Below the pieces are notes generated by a model. It worked only from the letters and a program-made list of their open reading frames with translations, was not told the DNA's origin and made no database searches. Position numbers and translations under genes: made by a program. From Bin87 sp963692995 (lineage in GTDB: Bacteria > Chloroflexota > Dehalococcoidia > Lucifugimonadales > UBA3495), in the NCBI GenBank assembly GCA_963692995.1, contig OY843611.1:1302001-1366000 (forward strand): 64,000 nt of DNA, written 5' to 3'. How positions within the stretch are numbered: the stretch's first letter is position 1; each line of letters starts with the position of its first letter. Positions 52,919 through 61,748 of this stretch are shown in pieces.

Positions 52919-53923
52919 ATGACTGCGGGCCAACGAGTCCGTCTGGCTAGGGAAAACCTTTGCCTGGCGATGGCTCTGTTCGTAGCATCGCATCGTGGCC
53001 TGATTTCCGTCTCCTTTTTCCCGTCCGGGGCCGAGCTTCACTTGCCGGGCGGCGAAAGGATCAACGCCGGGGTTCCGCTGGACCTGACTGACCGGCGGTC
53101 GTTGCTGCGTTGCGCCGGCAACCAGATACGCAGCGCGTTCGTCCTGTCCGCCATCCAGACGCAACGGGAGTTGAAAGAGGTCTGCGGCGATGATCCATTG
53201 TCCGAAACCAACGCCGACCTGCGTAGCGTTCGCGCCGTCGTCTTTTTGATTGCCCGCAGCCTGAAACGCAACTTGCTTGCCCCGGTCTGGGACATTCCGG
53301 CCGATTATCGGCAGACCTTCTCCGGTTCGGACTTGCGCATTGCCCTGAATCCCGGACAATGGCACGGTCAGGAGATACGGTGGGAACATTTTGGCGGGTT
53401 GTCCCGCTATCTGGACCTGACGCTTTTCGCGTCTTACTGTCTCGACGGGGCTTTACCGCAATGGGCGGCCCGCGCCGCCACCGGCGACTATGGAGCTATG
53501 GGCGAAATGGCCGGCCGGCGAGCTTCCGTAGGGATGGCCCAGGGTTCCACCGTCGCCGAGCCGGGCTACGGCAGCGGAGAGGGCCGCCCGCATCGCAACA
53601 GTCCGGCGGTGGACGGGCCGGAACCGGCCGCCGGTTGGGTCGCCCCCGACGGCCCGCTGCAACCCCGCTTCAGCGTCGCGTCCCAGGCCAGCGAGCACGG
53701 GCCGGTGGATGATTTCGTCGCCAATGCCTGCGCTACGGGAGGCGAAGCGAAGGCTCTGGCCGCCGACCTATATACTTCATATGCCCGCTGGTGCCTGGAG
53801 AACGGTTATCTTGCTCACAGCCAGCGCAAGTTTGGCCTGGAACTTCGGGCCAGAGGCTACGAGCGCAAACGTCGGGGCAAGGGTCGCCACTGGTGGCTTG
53901 GCGTCGCCGCGACGCGAACCTGA
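52919..53923 (+). CDS. Unknown protein with primase-type C-terminal winged helix
   Basis: 334 aa from the ATG at 52919, with an uncertain start (GTG at 52898 also in frame). The C-terminal 65 residues, VDDFVANACATGGEAKALAADL with WCLENGYLAHSQRKFGLELRARGYER, match the winged-helix end of P4-type phage primases, here without the primase. The N-terminal 180 residues are helical; VVFLIARSLKRNLLAPVWDIP and WEHFGGLSRYLDL recall an uncharacterised HEPN-like family. A low-complexity Gly/Pro linker joins the parts. It probably binds DNA or an RNA/DNA target; a defence or mobile-element origin is likely. Confidence 0.6.
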   Translation: MTAGQRVRLARENLCLAMALFVASHRGLISVSFFPSGAELHLPGGERINAGVPLDLTDRRSLLRCAGNQIRSAFVLSAIQTQRELKEVCGDDPLSETNADLRSVRAVVFLIARSLKRNLLAPVWDIPADYRQTFSGSDLRIALNPGQWHGQEIRWEHFGGLSRYLDLTLFASYCLDGALPQWAARAATGDYGAMGEMAGRRASVGMAQGSTVAEPGYGSGEGRPHRNSPAVDGPEPAAGWVAPDGPLQPRFSVASQASEHGPVDDFVANACATGGEAKALAADLYTSYARWCLENGYLAHSQRKFGLELRARGYERKRRGKGRHWWLGVAATRT

Positions 53924-54105
53924 GTCTCATTAGCGTCAACGCCAAAACAGGGGCCTGCCGCCAGCCCCGAAATGTGGCAAACTTCGGCAATCAGTTACAC
54001 GGGCGTAACATTGGCGCAAAATCCGCGTAACAATCTGTTGCGATACTGCCTTTCAAGCAGATCAGGCCGTTTTCGCCCCAAACCAGTTCTCGGAGACAGA
54101 TTGAG

Positions 54106-54255
54106 ATGATTGCCATAGCCGCCGGTGCCGCCTTCGTTGGATTGTTTGCCCTTTGGGTCATCGTGCCCCGTTTCGTCCTCCGTAGGCACGAAAAGGCCGC
54201 GGAGTCCGCGGCAGCCCTACCCCACGACGAATTGGCCCCTATGGCTGCGGACTAG
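54106..54255 (+). CDS. Small single-pass membrane protein
   Basis: 49 aa: MIAIAAGAAFVGLFALW continues into VIVPRFVLRRHEK, one hydrophobic helix and then a basic and hydrophilic tail. GGAGA lies about 11 nt upstream. The stop is TAG at 54253. Too short for a family call, but membrane-segment pattern and positive-inside arginines support a real gene. Confidence 0.55.
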   Translation: MIAIAAGAAFVGLFALWVIVPRFVLRRHEKAAESAAALPHDELAPMAAD

Positions 54256-54422
54256 CCGGCCAGACGCCAAACCTTCGAAAACCGCGCCGGGGAGCATCGC
54301 TTCCCGGTTTTTCTTATTGGAGTGGGTGCAGTTGATTGACCGGGAATGTTGATTGACAGGGAATAACGTGGTGCGCAGAATGGTCGCATATTGCAGAGTA
54401 TCCGCTGCCCCGCCTGTTCCAT

Positions 54423-54464
54423 CTGAGCGAGATTGCACCCGCCCTGAGCGGGACTGCACCCGCC
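54423..54464. repeat. Two 21-bp direct repeats upstream of LLM gene
   Basis: CTGAGCGAGATTGCACCCGCC and CTGAGCGGGACTGCACCCGCC in tandem, ending 28 nt before the ATG. This could be an operator pair or a leader duplication. Confidence 0.6.
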
Positions 54465-54492
54465 GCGTCCCACTACCGGAGGAGGACCTGAT

Positions 54493-55662
54493 ATGGCGTT
54501 TCCCGAGCGAATGAAGTTTGGCATCTTCCTTGGCCCGTTCCACCGGGTTGGCGAGAACCCGACCCTGGCGATGGAGCGCGACCTGGAGCTGATTGAATGG
54601 CTAGACAAGCTGGGGTTCGACGAGGCCTGGATTGGCGAGCACCACAGCGCCGGCTGGGAGATTATTTCCTCTCCGGAGGTTTTCATCGCCGCCGCCGCCC
54701 AGCGCACGAACCGCATCAAGCTGGGCACCGGTGTGGTCAGCCTGCCGTACCACCACCCGCTGATGGTAGCCAACCGGATGGTGCAGCTGGACCATATGAC
54801 CTACGGGCGTGTTCTCTTCGGAGTAGGCCCCGGCGCCCTGCCCGGCGATGCCTACATGATGGGCATTCCCCACGAGTTGCAGCGGGAGCGCATGGACGAG
54901 TCCCTGGGCATCATCTTGCGTCTTTTCACCGAGACGGAGCCGATCACCTACCGGAGCGACTGGTTCGAGCTGAAAGAGGGCCTGCTTCAGCTGCGCCCGT
55001 ACCAGCGGCCCTATATGCACACTGCCGTGGCATCGGTGCAGTCACCGGCCGGCGTGACCCTGGCGGGAAAGCACGGCTGTTCAGTTCTGACCATCACCGT
55101 ACCCCGGGACCCTTCCGCTGGCCCTTCCGACCTCCAGGGACTTTGGAGCATAGCCGAAGAGTCTGCCGCTGAGCACGGGAACACCATGAACCGCAATGAC
55201 TGGCGACTGGTGCTACCTTGCCATCTGGCCGAGACCCGCCAGGAGGCCCTGGATGATGCGCGCACGGGCGCCGGCCGTTACCTGCGGGAATACAGCGAAG
55301 GAACCAACGGCCGCAAGGCGGTGTACGACGGCCCGCTGGACAAGGTAATCGATCACATGGCCGATACCGGAAGCTGGATCATCGGCACTCCCGACGACTG
55401 CATCGAAGCCATTGAACGACTGGGCGAGCAGAGCGGCGGTTTCGGCGCATTTCTGGTGCAGACCATCGACTGGGCGCCCCGGGACAAGATGCTCAAGAGT
55501 TATGAGCTGATGGCCCGCTATGTCATGCCCCACTTCCAAGGCAGCGTTCTCAGCACAGCCGCGTCCAACCGGTGGGCCAAGGAACGGCAGGATGATCTGG
55601 TCAGCGGTCGAGTGCGCGCCATCGACCGGGCCCGGCAGTCTTACGCCGAGCGCACTGGGTAG
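54493..55662 (+). CDS. LLM-class flavin-dependent monooxygenase (limonene-type)
   Basis: 389 aa with GGAGGA upstream. The fold is shown by MKFGIFLGPFHRVGENPTLAMERDLELIEWLDKLGFDEAWIGEHHSAG, split over the first barrel units, then LGTGVVSLPYHHPLMVANRMVQLDHMT, GRVLFGVGPGALPGDAYMMG and SWIIGTPDDCIEAIERL. The EHHSAGWE stretch is characteristic of the limonene/alkanal-monooxygenase branch. It uses FMNH2 and oxygen. The substrate is unknown. It ends 36 nt before a promoter for HesB. Confidence 0.9.
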   Translation: MAFPERMKFGIFLGPFHRVGENPTLAMERDLELIEWLDKLGFDEAWIGEHHSAGWEIISSPEVFIAAAAQRTNRIKLGTGVVSLPYHHPLMVANRMVQLDHMTYGRVLFGVGPGALPGDAYMMGIPHELQRERMDESLGIILRLFTETEPITYRSDWFELKEGLLQLRPYQRPYMHTAVASVQSPAGVTLAGKHGCSVLTITVPRDPSAGPSDLQGLWSIAEESAAEHGNTMNRNDWRLVLPCHLAETRQEALDDARTGAGRYLREYSEGTNGRKAVYDGPLDKVIDHMADTGSWIIGTPDDCIEAIERLGEQSGGFGAFLVQTIDWAPRDKMLKSYELMARYVMPHFQGSVLSTAASNRWAKERQDDLVSGRVRAIDRARQSYAERTG

Positions 55663-55675
55663 GGGTTCGGTGCGA

Positions 55676-55704
55676 TTGACGTGTTAGACCGGGCGTGTTA
55701 CGCT
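55676..55704 (+). promoter_or_regulatory. Promoter of HesB-like gene
   Basis: TTGACG (55676-55681), 17-bp spacer, TACGCT (55699-55704) preceded by TGT. This is the only promoter in the window for which I found both boxes; the ATG is 71 nt further. Confidence 0.55.
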
Positions 55705-55775
55705 GGCGACACTGCAAGGGCCACGAGTATGCTATCGTGCATTCTCGTTACGTGATCGAATCAGGAGCAGAGAAG

Positions 55776-56153
55776 ATGAACGTTACCCCCATGGCCATTG
55801 AAAAACTCAAGGAAGTCGTGGATGCCGAGGACGAAGCCGGTTCCGCCCTCAGGGTGGTTGCCATGCCAGCGGGGCAGGGTCTCCAGTATATGCTGACCAT
55901 GGAAAAGGAGCACCAGCCGGACGACACCGTCTTGCGAATGGACGGTATGGAGTTCCTGCTGGACTCTGATAGCGCTCCGTTCCTGGAGGAGGCGACCATC
56001 GACTACGTGGAAGAGTTCGGCGGACGGGTCGGGTTCGTTATCAATAACCCGATGTACGCTGGCGGCGGCTGCGGCTCCGGCGGATGTGGTTGCGGCAGCG
56101 GCGGCGGGGGATGCGGCTGCGGTGGCGGCGGCTGCGGCTGCGGAGGCCACTAG
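55776..56153 (+). CDS. HesB/IscA-family protein with Gly/Cys-rich tail
   Basis: 125 aa from the ATG at 55776 with GGAG upstream. Residues 1-92 follow the A-type Fe-S carrier fold (VTPMAIEKLKEVV, LQYMLTMEKEHQPDD, IDYVEEFGGRVGFVINNP). The first of the three conserved cysteines is gone (AGQGLQY, normally GGCSGFQY). Instead the C-terminus after NP has seven cysteines in CG and CGCG steps (C99, C104, C106, C113, C115, C120, C122) in glycine. It may carry a metal or Fe-S cluster through the tail. A hairpin terminator follows. Confidence 0.85.
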   Translation: MNVTPMAIEKLKEVVDAEDEAGSALRVVAMPAGQGLQYMLTMEKEHQPDDTVLRMDGMEFLLDSDSAPFLEEATIDYVEEFGGRVGFVINNPMYAGGGCGSGGCGCGSGGGGCGCGGGGCGCGGH

Positions 56154-56225
56154 ATCCCAGACGAAGAGCGCCATAAGTGCACCGCGTTGTTCGCGCTCGT
56201 GATGGCGCGAGCCCAGCACGCAATA

Positions 56226-56266
56226 ATTCGCCCCGGCTTGCCCGTTTGCCGGGGCGAATGCGTTTT
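56226..56266 (+). terminator. Rho-independent terminator after HesB-like gene
   Basis: A perfect 12-bp stem ATTCGCCCCGGC/GCCGGGGCGAAT with a 10-nt loop, then GCGTTTT. It lies 73 nt after the stop. Confidence 0.7.
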
Positions 56267-56359
56267 CACCCATTAAACCTTAACGCCGTGGACCCACCTG
56301 TTGATTAATCGACTGCAAAGTTGTCAGCATTGTGCCGTAGCTCAACTGGGAGTTCGGTT

Positions 56360-57181
56360 ATGAACTTTTGGCGCAAGATTCATACAGAGCGCGCCTTGAA
56401 CCTGCTGAGGCGCGACGCAGTTTCCTGGAACGAATTGCGAGCGACCAAGGACCTATCCAGCGCATCCTTTACCAATTCGCAGTTGCGGGAAAAGGATCTG
56501 ACGTGGAGCAATCTGGACAACCTGGATTTCAGTGGGTCTGACTTCGCTGGCGCTGACCTGCGCGGCGCCGACCTGAATTTCTGCGACCTTACCGGCGCCA
56601 GCTTCCAGGACGCTGATCTGCGCGGCGCAATATTGCATGGAGCCACGCTGCGCCTGACCAATATGGCGCGGGCTCAACTACAGGGAGCCAATCTCACCGC
56701 CGCCGATCTGAGCCAGATCAACTTGCGTGGCGCCGACCTGAGCTGGACGGTACTTCGGAGAACCTACTGCCACTACGCAGACTTTTCCGAGGCGAACCTC
56801 ACCTGGGCGGACATGCAGTCGGCAAATCTTTCCAATTCCACTTTTCATAAAACGGTGCTTACCGAGGCCAACTTGTCGCACTCCAATCTGGCTCACGCTA
56901 ATTTCAACCTGGCCGTGCTGGAAAACACCGACCTGAACGAAGCCTTTGTCCACGACACCATCTTCGCCGCGCTGGACCTCAGCGGCGCTAAAAACCTTGA
57001 CAAAGTGCTCCACGAACCTTCCTCCATGCTCAGCATTGGCACGGATACCCTCATCAATACGTTGCGAAGCTCCGGCGGTGAGTTCACGCCGGAGCAGGCT
57101 GCCTTCCTGTCCAATGGCGGAGTTTCGGTGGCGATGCTATCATCCATAAACGCCCCGGCCGACTTGATGAGCGAGCGCTGA
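56360..57181 (+). CDS. Pentapeptide-repeat protein
   Basis: 273 aa from the ATG at 56360 (GGGAG 9 nt upstream). Residues about 30-220 consist of A(D/N)LxX repeats: NLDFSGSDFAGADLRGADL, ANLTAADLSQINLRGADL, ANLSNSTFHKTVLTEANL. This builds a right-handed quadrilateral helix. A C-terminal segment IDTLxx-like TDTLINTLRSSGGEFTPEQAAFL ends the protein. Such proteins mimic nucleic acid or act as membrane or enzyme inhibitors; the target is unknown. Confidence 0.9.
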   Translation: MNFWRKIHTERALNLLRRDAVSWNELRATKDLSSASFTNSQLREKDLTWSNLDNLDFSGSDFAGADLRGADLNFCDLTGASFQDADLRGAILHGATLRLTNMARAQLQGANLTAADLSQINLRGADLSWTVLRRTYCHYADFSEANLTWADMQSANLSNSTFHKTVLTEANLSHSNLAHANFNLAVLENTDLNEAFVHDTIFAALDLSGAKNLDKVLHEPSSMLSIGTDTLINTLRSSGGEFTPEQAAFLSNGGVSVAMLSSINAPADLMSER

Positions 57182-57297
57182 TCGTGGCAGACAGGTTCGT
57201 TGCCGAGCCTTTGATTGCCCAAGAACTTTCGACTTAAGTGAGTTACGCGCAAATCCCGCCGCTTCTTCCGGGCGGCTGCTAAAGGAGCACCGGCTGA

Positions 57298-59070
57298 ATG
57301 TCCGCTACACCCCATGGTATCCGTTATTCGGCGCATCGTCCCGTGATAATGGGACGCAACGGCATGGTTTGCGGCGGGCATCCGTTAGCCGCTCAGGCCG
57401 GCATATCCATTCTGCAAAAGGGCGGCAACGCGGCAGATGCGGCCATCGCCACTGCCGCCGCTCTCAACGTAGTCGAGCCACTCATGTCCGGCATCGGCGG
57501 CGACGGGTTCATCATGACTTATCGCGCCCAGGATCCCGTTACCGGTCACGACAGCCTGCGGGTGTGCAACGGCACCGGCGCCGCTCCATACGCCGCGACG
57601 CTGGACCGGTATCGCGACGGCATCCCGATGAAAGGCATCCGCAGTGTCTCCGTGCCCGGCATCCTCAATGCCTGGCTGGACGTCCACGGGGCCTACGGAT
57701 CGCTGCCCCTATCCGACGTGTTGGCCCCGGCGATCGCGCTGGCCGATGACGGGTTTCCGGTCACGCACTACCTGGCGTCGGCAATTGCGGGAGACTCGTT
57801 GTTGTGCGAGTTTCCCACCAGCCGCGCCATCTTCACCCGGAAGGGCTCCGGCGAACCGTTGCGCGCCGGCGATATTCTGCGTCAGAGCGACCTGGCCCGC
57901 ACCCTGTCCACCATTGCCGAGCAGGGCCGCGACGTTTTCTATCGGGGGACATTGGGCGAGGCAATCGTGCGTTTCAGCGAGGAGCAGGGCGGGTTGCTCA
58001 CCATGGCCGACCTGAACGACTGCTCTGCCCGCTGGCAGGAGCCCATCTCTACTGATTACGGGGACTACACCGTTTATGAAGCGCCGCCCAATTCCAGTGG
58101 CCATATCCTGCTGCAAGAACTCAACGTCATCCGGCAGTACGACATGGCCGGCCTGGGTTTCGGCTCACCGGAGTCCATCCACTTGATGGTGGAAGCCAAG
58201 AAGATGGCCTTTGCCGACCGGGAAGCCTACGTTGCGGATCCCGACTATATTGACGTGCCGCTGGCCGGTATGTTGTCTGCGGAATACGCTGCGGAGCGGG
58301 CTGCCGCCATCGACCGGGAGCGCGCCTCTCAAGGTATGATCGCCGGAGACCCATGGCGTCACCAGACTGCGCCGCCGCGTCAGACCCCGGCGGGGGTAGG
58401 CGCGCGCCGCCGCGGCCCGCGCACTGAGGAGGAAGACACTACCTGCTTCGTGGTGGCCGACCGGGACGGCAACGCCGTCTGTCAATTGCAGAGCATCCAG
58501 AGCGGCTGGGGTTCATCGCTGGTGGCCGGCGAAACCGGCATCCTGCTCAACAACCGGATGACCTATTGGCATCTTGACCCCGACCATGTGGACTGCCTCC
58601 AACCGGGCAAGCGGGTGCGCCACACCATGAACCCGGTGATGGTGTTTCGCCGCGCGCCTGGCGCGTCGCAAACCGACGGCAAAGACAGCGTCGCCCCCGC
58701 GCGACGCCTGACCTACGTCCTGGGCACGCCCGGGGCCGACTGCCAGGTGCAAAGCAACCTACAGGTCATCACCAACCTGGTTGACTACGGCATGACGGTG
58801 CAGGAAGCGGTGGAAGCCCCCCGGTGGAAACACGTGGGCGACGGCACGGAGTCCACCATCCCCCACACTGCTGAAGATACTTTGCTGATGGAGAGCCGCT
58901 TTGACCCGGCGGCAGTGCGCCGGCTGCGGGCCATGGGCCACCCGGTTCACGAGCTGGACGCTTGGGACGGCGTAACCGGCCGGGAGATGGCCCTGTACAT
59001 CGATCCGGAAACGGGCGCGCTGCACGGAGCGGCAGACCCCCGCTATGATGGGTACGCGGTGGGATATTAG
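57298..59070 (+). CDS. Gamma-glutamyltransferase family protein
   Basis: 590 aa. The fold is shown by GMVCGGHPLAAQAGISILQKGGNAADAAIATAAALNVVEPLMSG, GIRSVSVPGILNAW, and the autoprocessing site EEEDTTCFVVADRDGN (T381 nucleophile; C383 where most members have His). The small subunit follows with GWGSSLVAGETGILLNNRM and RHTMNPVMVF. Gamma-glutamyltransferases cleave glutathione and related amides; the family also includes glutaryl-7-ACA acylase. No signal peptide is visible, so it is probably cytoplasmic. Confidence 0.92.
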   Translation: MSATPHGIRYSAHRPVIMGRNGMVCGGHPLAAQAGISILQKGGNAADAAIATAAALNVVEPLMSGIGGDGFIMTYRAQDPVTGHDSLRVCNGTGAAPYAATLDRYRDGIPMKGIRSVSVPGILNAWLDVHGAYGSLPLSDVLAPAIALADDGFPVTHYLASAIAGDSLLCEFPTSRAIFTRKGSGEPLRAGDILRQSDLARTLSTIAEQGRDVFYRGTLGEAIVRFSEEQGGLLTMADLNDCSARWQEPISTDYGDYTVYEAPPNSSGHILLQELNVIRQYDMAGLGFGSPESIHLMVEAKKMAFADREAYVADPDYIDVPLAGMLSAEYAAERAAAIDRERASQGMIAGDPWRHQTAPPRQTPAGVGARRRGPRTEEEDTTCFVVADRDGNAVCQLQSIQSGWGSSLVAGETGILLNNRMTYWHLDPDHVDCLQPGKRVRHTMNPVMVFRRAPGASQTDGKDSVAPARRLTYVLGTPGADCQVQSNLQVITNLVDYGMTVQEAVEAPRWKHVGDGTESTIPHTAEDTLLMESRFDPAAVRRLRAMGHPVHELDAWDGVTGREMALYIDPETGALHGAADPRYDGYAVGY

Positions 59071-59115
59071 GCTTCCCCGATTTGTCCCGCTACACTTGGA
59101 AAATGGACACTCATC

Positions 59116-59604
59116 ATGCGAATGCCCGGACAACGCCGCAGCCACGAACCCGACGAGGTTGGACAACGCGCCGGCCTGTTCGCCGAGGCCATCCGCGACG
59201 GCGACATGGACTTGGCCTGGTCCATGCTCTCCAAGGAAACTCGAGGGATGCGCATGGGTGTCTGGGCTACCCGTCTCAACATCGATATGCAGGCGGCCTA
59301 CCGCGCCGCCTACGATGTGAACCATCCCATGCGCGATTCAATGATGGACGACTTTCGTACCACCGTCTTGCGCCTCTGGCCCCTGGAAGACCTTTCCGAG
59401 TTGGCTGCGGCGCCCACCCGCTACGTGGACGACGAGCACGCCTTCGTCTTTCTGCCCTTCGGCGTCAAGGATGAAACGGTGGTGCAGCACAGCCGGCTCA
59501 TGTCCGGGCTGATGATCCCCATGTTGCTGGAAGATGCCCGGTGGCAGATTGACCTCCCCGGCTGGCGTTTTCTGGACACATCAGACCCCCTCAGCCGTGG
59601 CTAA
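59116..59604 (+). CDS. Hypothetical protein
   Basis: 162 aa. No family recognised; after a short lead comes an alpha/beta part with RAGLFAEAIRDGDMDLAWSMLSKETRGM, resembling the start of SnoaL/NTF2-like folds (AIRDGDxxxAxxLL). Later residues VDDEHAFVFLPFGVKDETVV form the expected strands. It is downstream of the gamma-glutamyltransferase gene (45 nt) and overlaps the HNH gene. Confidence 0.6.
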   Translation: MRMPGQRRSHEPDEVGQRAGLFAEAIRDGDMDLAWSMLSKETRGMRMGVWATRLNIDMQAAYRAAYDVNHPMRDSMMDDFRTTVLRLWPLEDLSELAAAPTRYVDDEHAFVFLPFGVKDETVVQHSRLMSGLMIPMLLEDARWQIDLPGWRFLDTSDPLSRG

Positions 59605-60001
59605 TCGTTCCGCCCGCACCCGTTCCCGAGGCGGGCCCAGGCGACCGTCCGCCGACACAGACGGCCCCGCGCTGCTTCCTCCGGAGGAAGCGCGCGACCG
59701 ACATCGCCGGCGTGCCCGCCCGGATGCCGGTATCTGCGAATTGTGCGAAAGACACGTCGAGCGGTTCACGGTTCATCACCTGATCCCCCGGGCCCGGGGC
59801 GGCAATCATGGGCCGACGGCGTTGCTTTGCCCCACCTGCCACCGACAGGTTCACGCCATGTTCTCCGTAACCACCTTGGCCGATGAATTGCCCAGCGTAG
59901 ATCTGCTCCGAAGCCACCCCCGCGTCGCGGGATTCCTGCGCTGGATGCGGAAGCAACGCGGCACGAGGTTCCAGGTGCGCCGAGCGCGGGAGCTGAGATG
60001 A
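59597..60001 (+). CDS. HNH endonuclease
   Basis: 134 aa from a GTG at 59597 that overlaps the previous stop; the start is uncertain because no ribosome site is seen. The HNH zinc module is complete: CELC, TVHHLIPRARGGNHG (His-His-Asn), CPTCHRQVHAMF. The C-terminal helix pair LADELPSVDLLRSHP and FLRWMRKQRG is common in this group. The first 35 residues are basic and Arg/Pro-rich. A free-standing nuclease of unknown target. Confidence 0.85.
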   Translation: MANRSARTRSRGGPRRPSADTDGPALLPPEEARDRHRRRARPDAGICELCERHVERFTVHHLIPRARGGNHGPTALLCPTCHRQVHAMFSVTTLADELPSVDLLRSHPRVAGFLRWMRKQRGTRFQVRRARELR

Positions 60002-60019
60002 GGATTTGGTGGGCGGTCA

Positions 60020-60028
60020 TGGTATGAT
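60020..60028 (+). promoter_or_regulatory. Possible promoter for a leaderless PaREP1 mRNA
   Basis: TGGTATGAT ends 9 nt before the ATG at 60038. Transcription starting about 7-10 nt after it would give a leaderless transcript. Confidence 0.35.
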
Positions 60029-60037
60029 GAAAATGTC

Positions 60038-60532
60038 ATGACTATGCCATCCTCACTCTCGCCGCAGCCGGCAACTGCTGCCGTTGCGGCCGGCCTGCGC
60101 CGGGCCAACCGAGATGTTGACTTGTCTCCGGAAGACGCCGCGCGGCAGGTTGCCCTATACCAAAATAACTTGGCCCATTATCGACAACACGTTTGGAAAA
60201 GCCTGGATGAAGGCGACTATCTACAGGCCGCTGAAAAGTCTTGGGGAGCTTACGCGCAAATCATCAAGTCAATCGGCGCTGACCGGCAGTTCGCCCTTTC
60301 CCATCATGGCGTCATTGTGGGTGTTGCGGCTCGCCTGGCGTCCCTGGTTGGAGGGTTTGACCCCATTGCCGGGGATGTGTTGTCCAGCGGGTTAGCCTAT
60401 GCTCGCAGTCTTCACCAGCATTTTTACGAAAACGACTTGCCGGACGAGACGGTGATTGCCAGCTCGGAGGCTGTTGCGGCAGCGATTGACCTCTTACAGC
60501 GACTGTTTCCTCCCGAGCCGAATGCCGCATGA
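60038..60532 (+). CDS. PaREP1-like (HEPN-fold) protein
   Basis: 164 aa. A PaREP1 motif is visible in the middle: EGDYLQAAEKSWGAYAQIIKSI, with the GDYxQAxEKxWGA pattern, followed by helices up to DLLQRLFPPEP. PaREP1 proteins have the HEPN helical fold and often form toxin-like or binding pairs; no partner nucleotidyltransferase is adjacent. It overlaps the next gene by 4 nt (ATGA), so it is translationally coupled to the FAD oxidase. Confidence 0.65.
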   Translation: MTMPSSLSPQPATAAVAAGLRRANRDVDLSPEDAARQVALYQNNLAHYRQHVWKSLDEGDYLQAAEKSWGAYAQIIKSIGADRQFALSHHGVIVGVAARLASLVGGFDPIAGDVLSSGLAYARSLHQHFYENDLPDETVIASSEAVAAAIDLLQRLFPPEPNAA

Positions 60533-61731
60533 CCAACGCAACTGAAACTGCCGATGTCGTCATCATCGGGGGCGGCGTGATGGGGTGCAGCATCGCCTGC
60601 AACTTGGCGCTGACGGCTGCCGACCACGGCCGGCGCCGCATCATCCTGCTGGAGCGGGACACGCTGGGCAGCGGATCCACCGGGCGCAGCAGCGCGGCCA
60701 TCCGTATGCACTACTCCACCGCGGTCAACGCCGAACTGGCCTGGCGCAGTTTGCAGATTTTCCGCAATTTCGAGGACATCATCGGCGGTGAGTGCGGCTA
60801 CACCCGTACCGGCTACCTGGTGTTCGCCGGCGAAGCGGATCTGCCGTCCTTCCGTTCCAACATTGCCACCCAGCAGTCGGTGGGCGTGATTACCGACATC
60901 ATCAGCGCCGGCGACGCGGCGGAACTGGCCCCCGGTTTTGCGGTGGATGACGCCGCCGCCATTGCCTACGAACCCTACTCCGGCCACGCCGACGCTTCCG
61001 GCACGGCCTACGCCTACGCCACGCGCGCCCGTTCCGCAGGCGTTGCCATCCGGTTACAGACGCCGGCGGCGGCCATTGAGACCAGCGACGACGGCAGCCG
61101 GGTGGTGGCCGTGCGCACCGCCACCGGCGAGCGCATTGCAACGGGCGTCGCCGTGGTCGCCACCGGCCCCTGGACGGCGCGGTTTCTCGCGCCCCACGGC
61201 ATCGCCGTCCCCATGATCGCCACGCGCCACGAGGTGCTGCACTTCCGCCGGCCCCTGAACCTGGTGCCGCACCACCCCGGCGGGGCCGACATCGGCAATC
61301 GCATCTACTTCCGCCCCGAAGGCCCGGATCTGACCCTGGTGGGCAACGGCAACCACTCCGATGTAGTGGATGACCCGGAGGTGTACGCCCAGCGGGCCAG
61401 CCCGGCGTTCATCCAGGACGTGTGGCAGCGTCTCGCCAGGCGCATCCCGCCCATCGCCGACGCGGAGCTGGCGGCCGGATACGCCGGCCTCTACACCAAC
61501 ACGCCCGACTCCCATCCCGTCATGGACCGTATCGACGGTGTGGACGGCCTCTACGTATGCAGCGGGTTCAGCGGCCACGGCTTCAAGCTGTCCCCGATGG
61601 TCGGCGTGCTGATGGCCGAGCTGATTGGCAGCGGCGCGGCCACGACTATGGACATCGCACCTTTGCGTTTTTCCCGTTTCGCCGAAGGCGACTTGAACAA
61701 CGCCGGCTACGGGTTTGACGTGCTGGCGTAA
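60529..61731 (+). CDS. FAD-dependent oxidoreductase (DAO family)
   Basis: 400 aa. The FAD motif is VVIIGGGVMGCSIACNLAL, followed by DTLGSGSTGRSSAAIRMHYS. The C-terminus has AGYAGLYTNTPDSHPVMDRI and GFSGHGFKLSPMVGVLMAELI, the second FAD-binding region of the glycine/sarcosine oxidase group. The GRSSAAIRMHYS stretch is the usual covalent-flavin region; covalent binding cannot be seen. It oxidises a small amine or amino acid, probably with sarcosine-oxidase-like chemistry. Confidence 0.9.
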   Translation: MTNATETADVVIIGGGVMGCSIACNLALTAADHGRRRIILLERDTLGSGSTGRSSAAIRMHYSTAVNAELAWRSLQIFRNFEDIIGGECGYTRTGYLVFAGEADLPSFRSNIATQQSVGVITDIISAGDAAELAPGFAVDDAAAIAYEPYSGHADASGTAYAYATRARSAGVAIRLQTPAAAIETSDDGSRVVAVRTATGERIATGVAVVATGPWTARFLAPHGIAVPMIATRHEVLHFRRPLNLVPHHPGGADIGNRIYFRPEGPDLTLVGNGNHSDVVDDPEVYAQRASPAFIQDVWQRLARRIPPIADAELAAGYAGLYTNTPDSHPVMDRIDGVDGLYVCSGFSGHGFKLSPMVGVLMAELIGSGAATTMDIAPLRFSRFAEGDLNNAGYGFDVLA

Positions 61732-61748
61732 CGGCGCAGCATAAGAGG

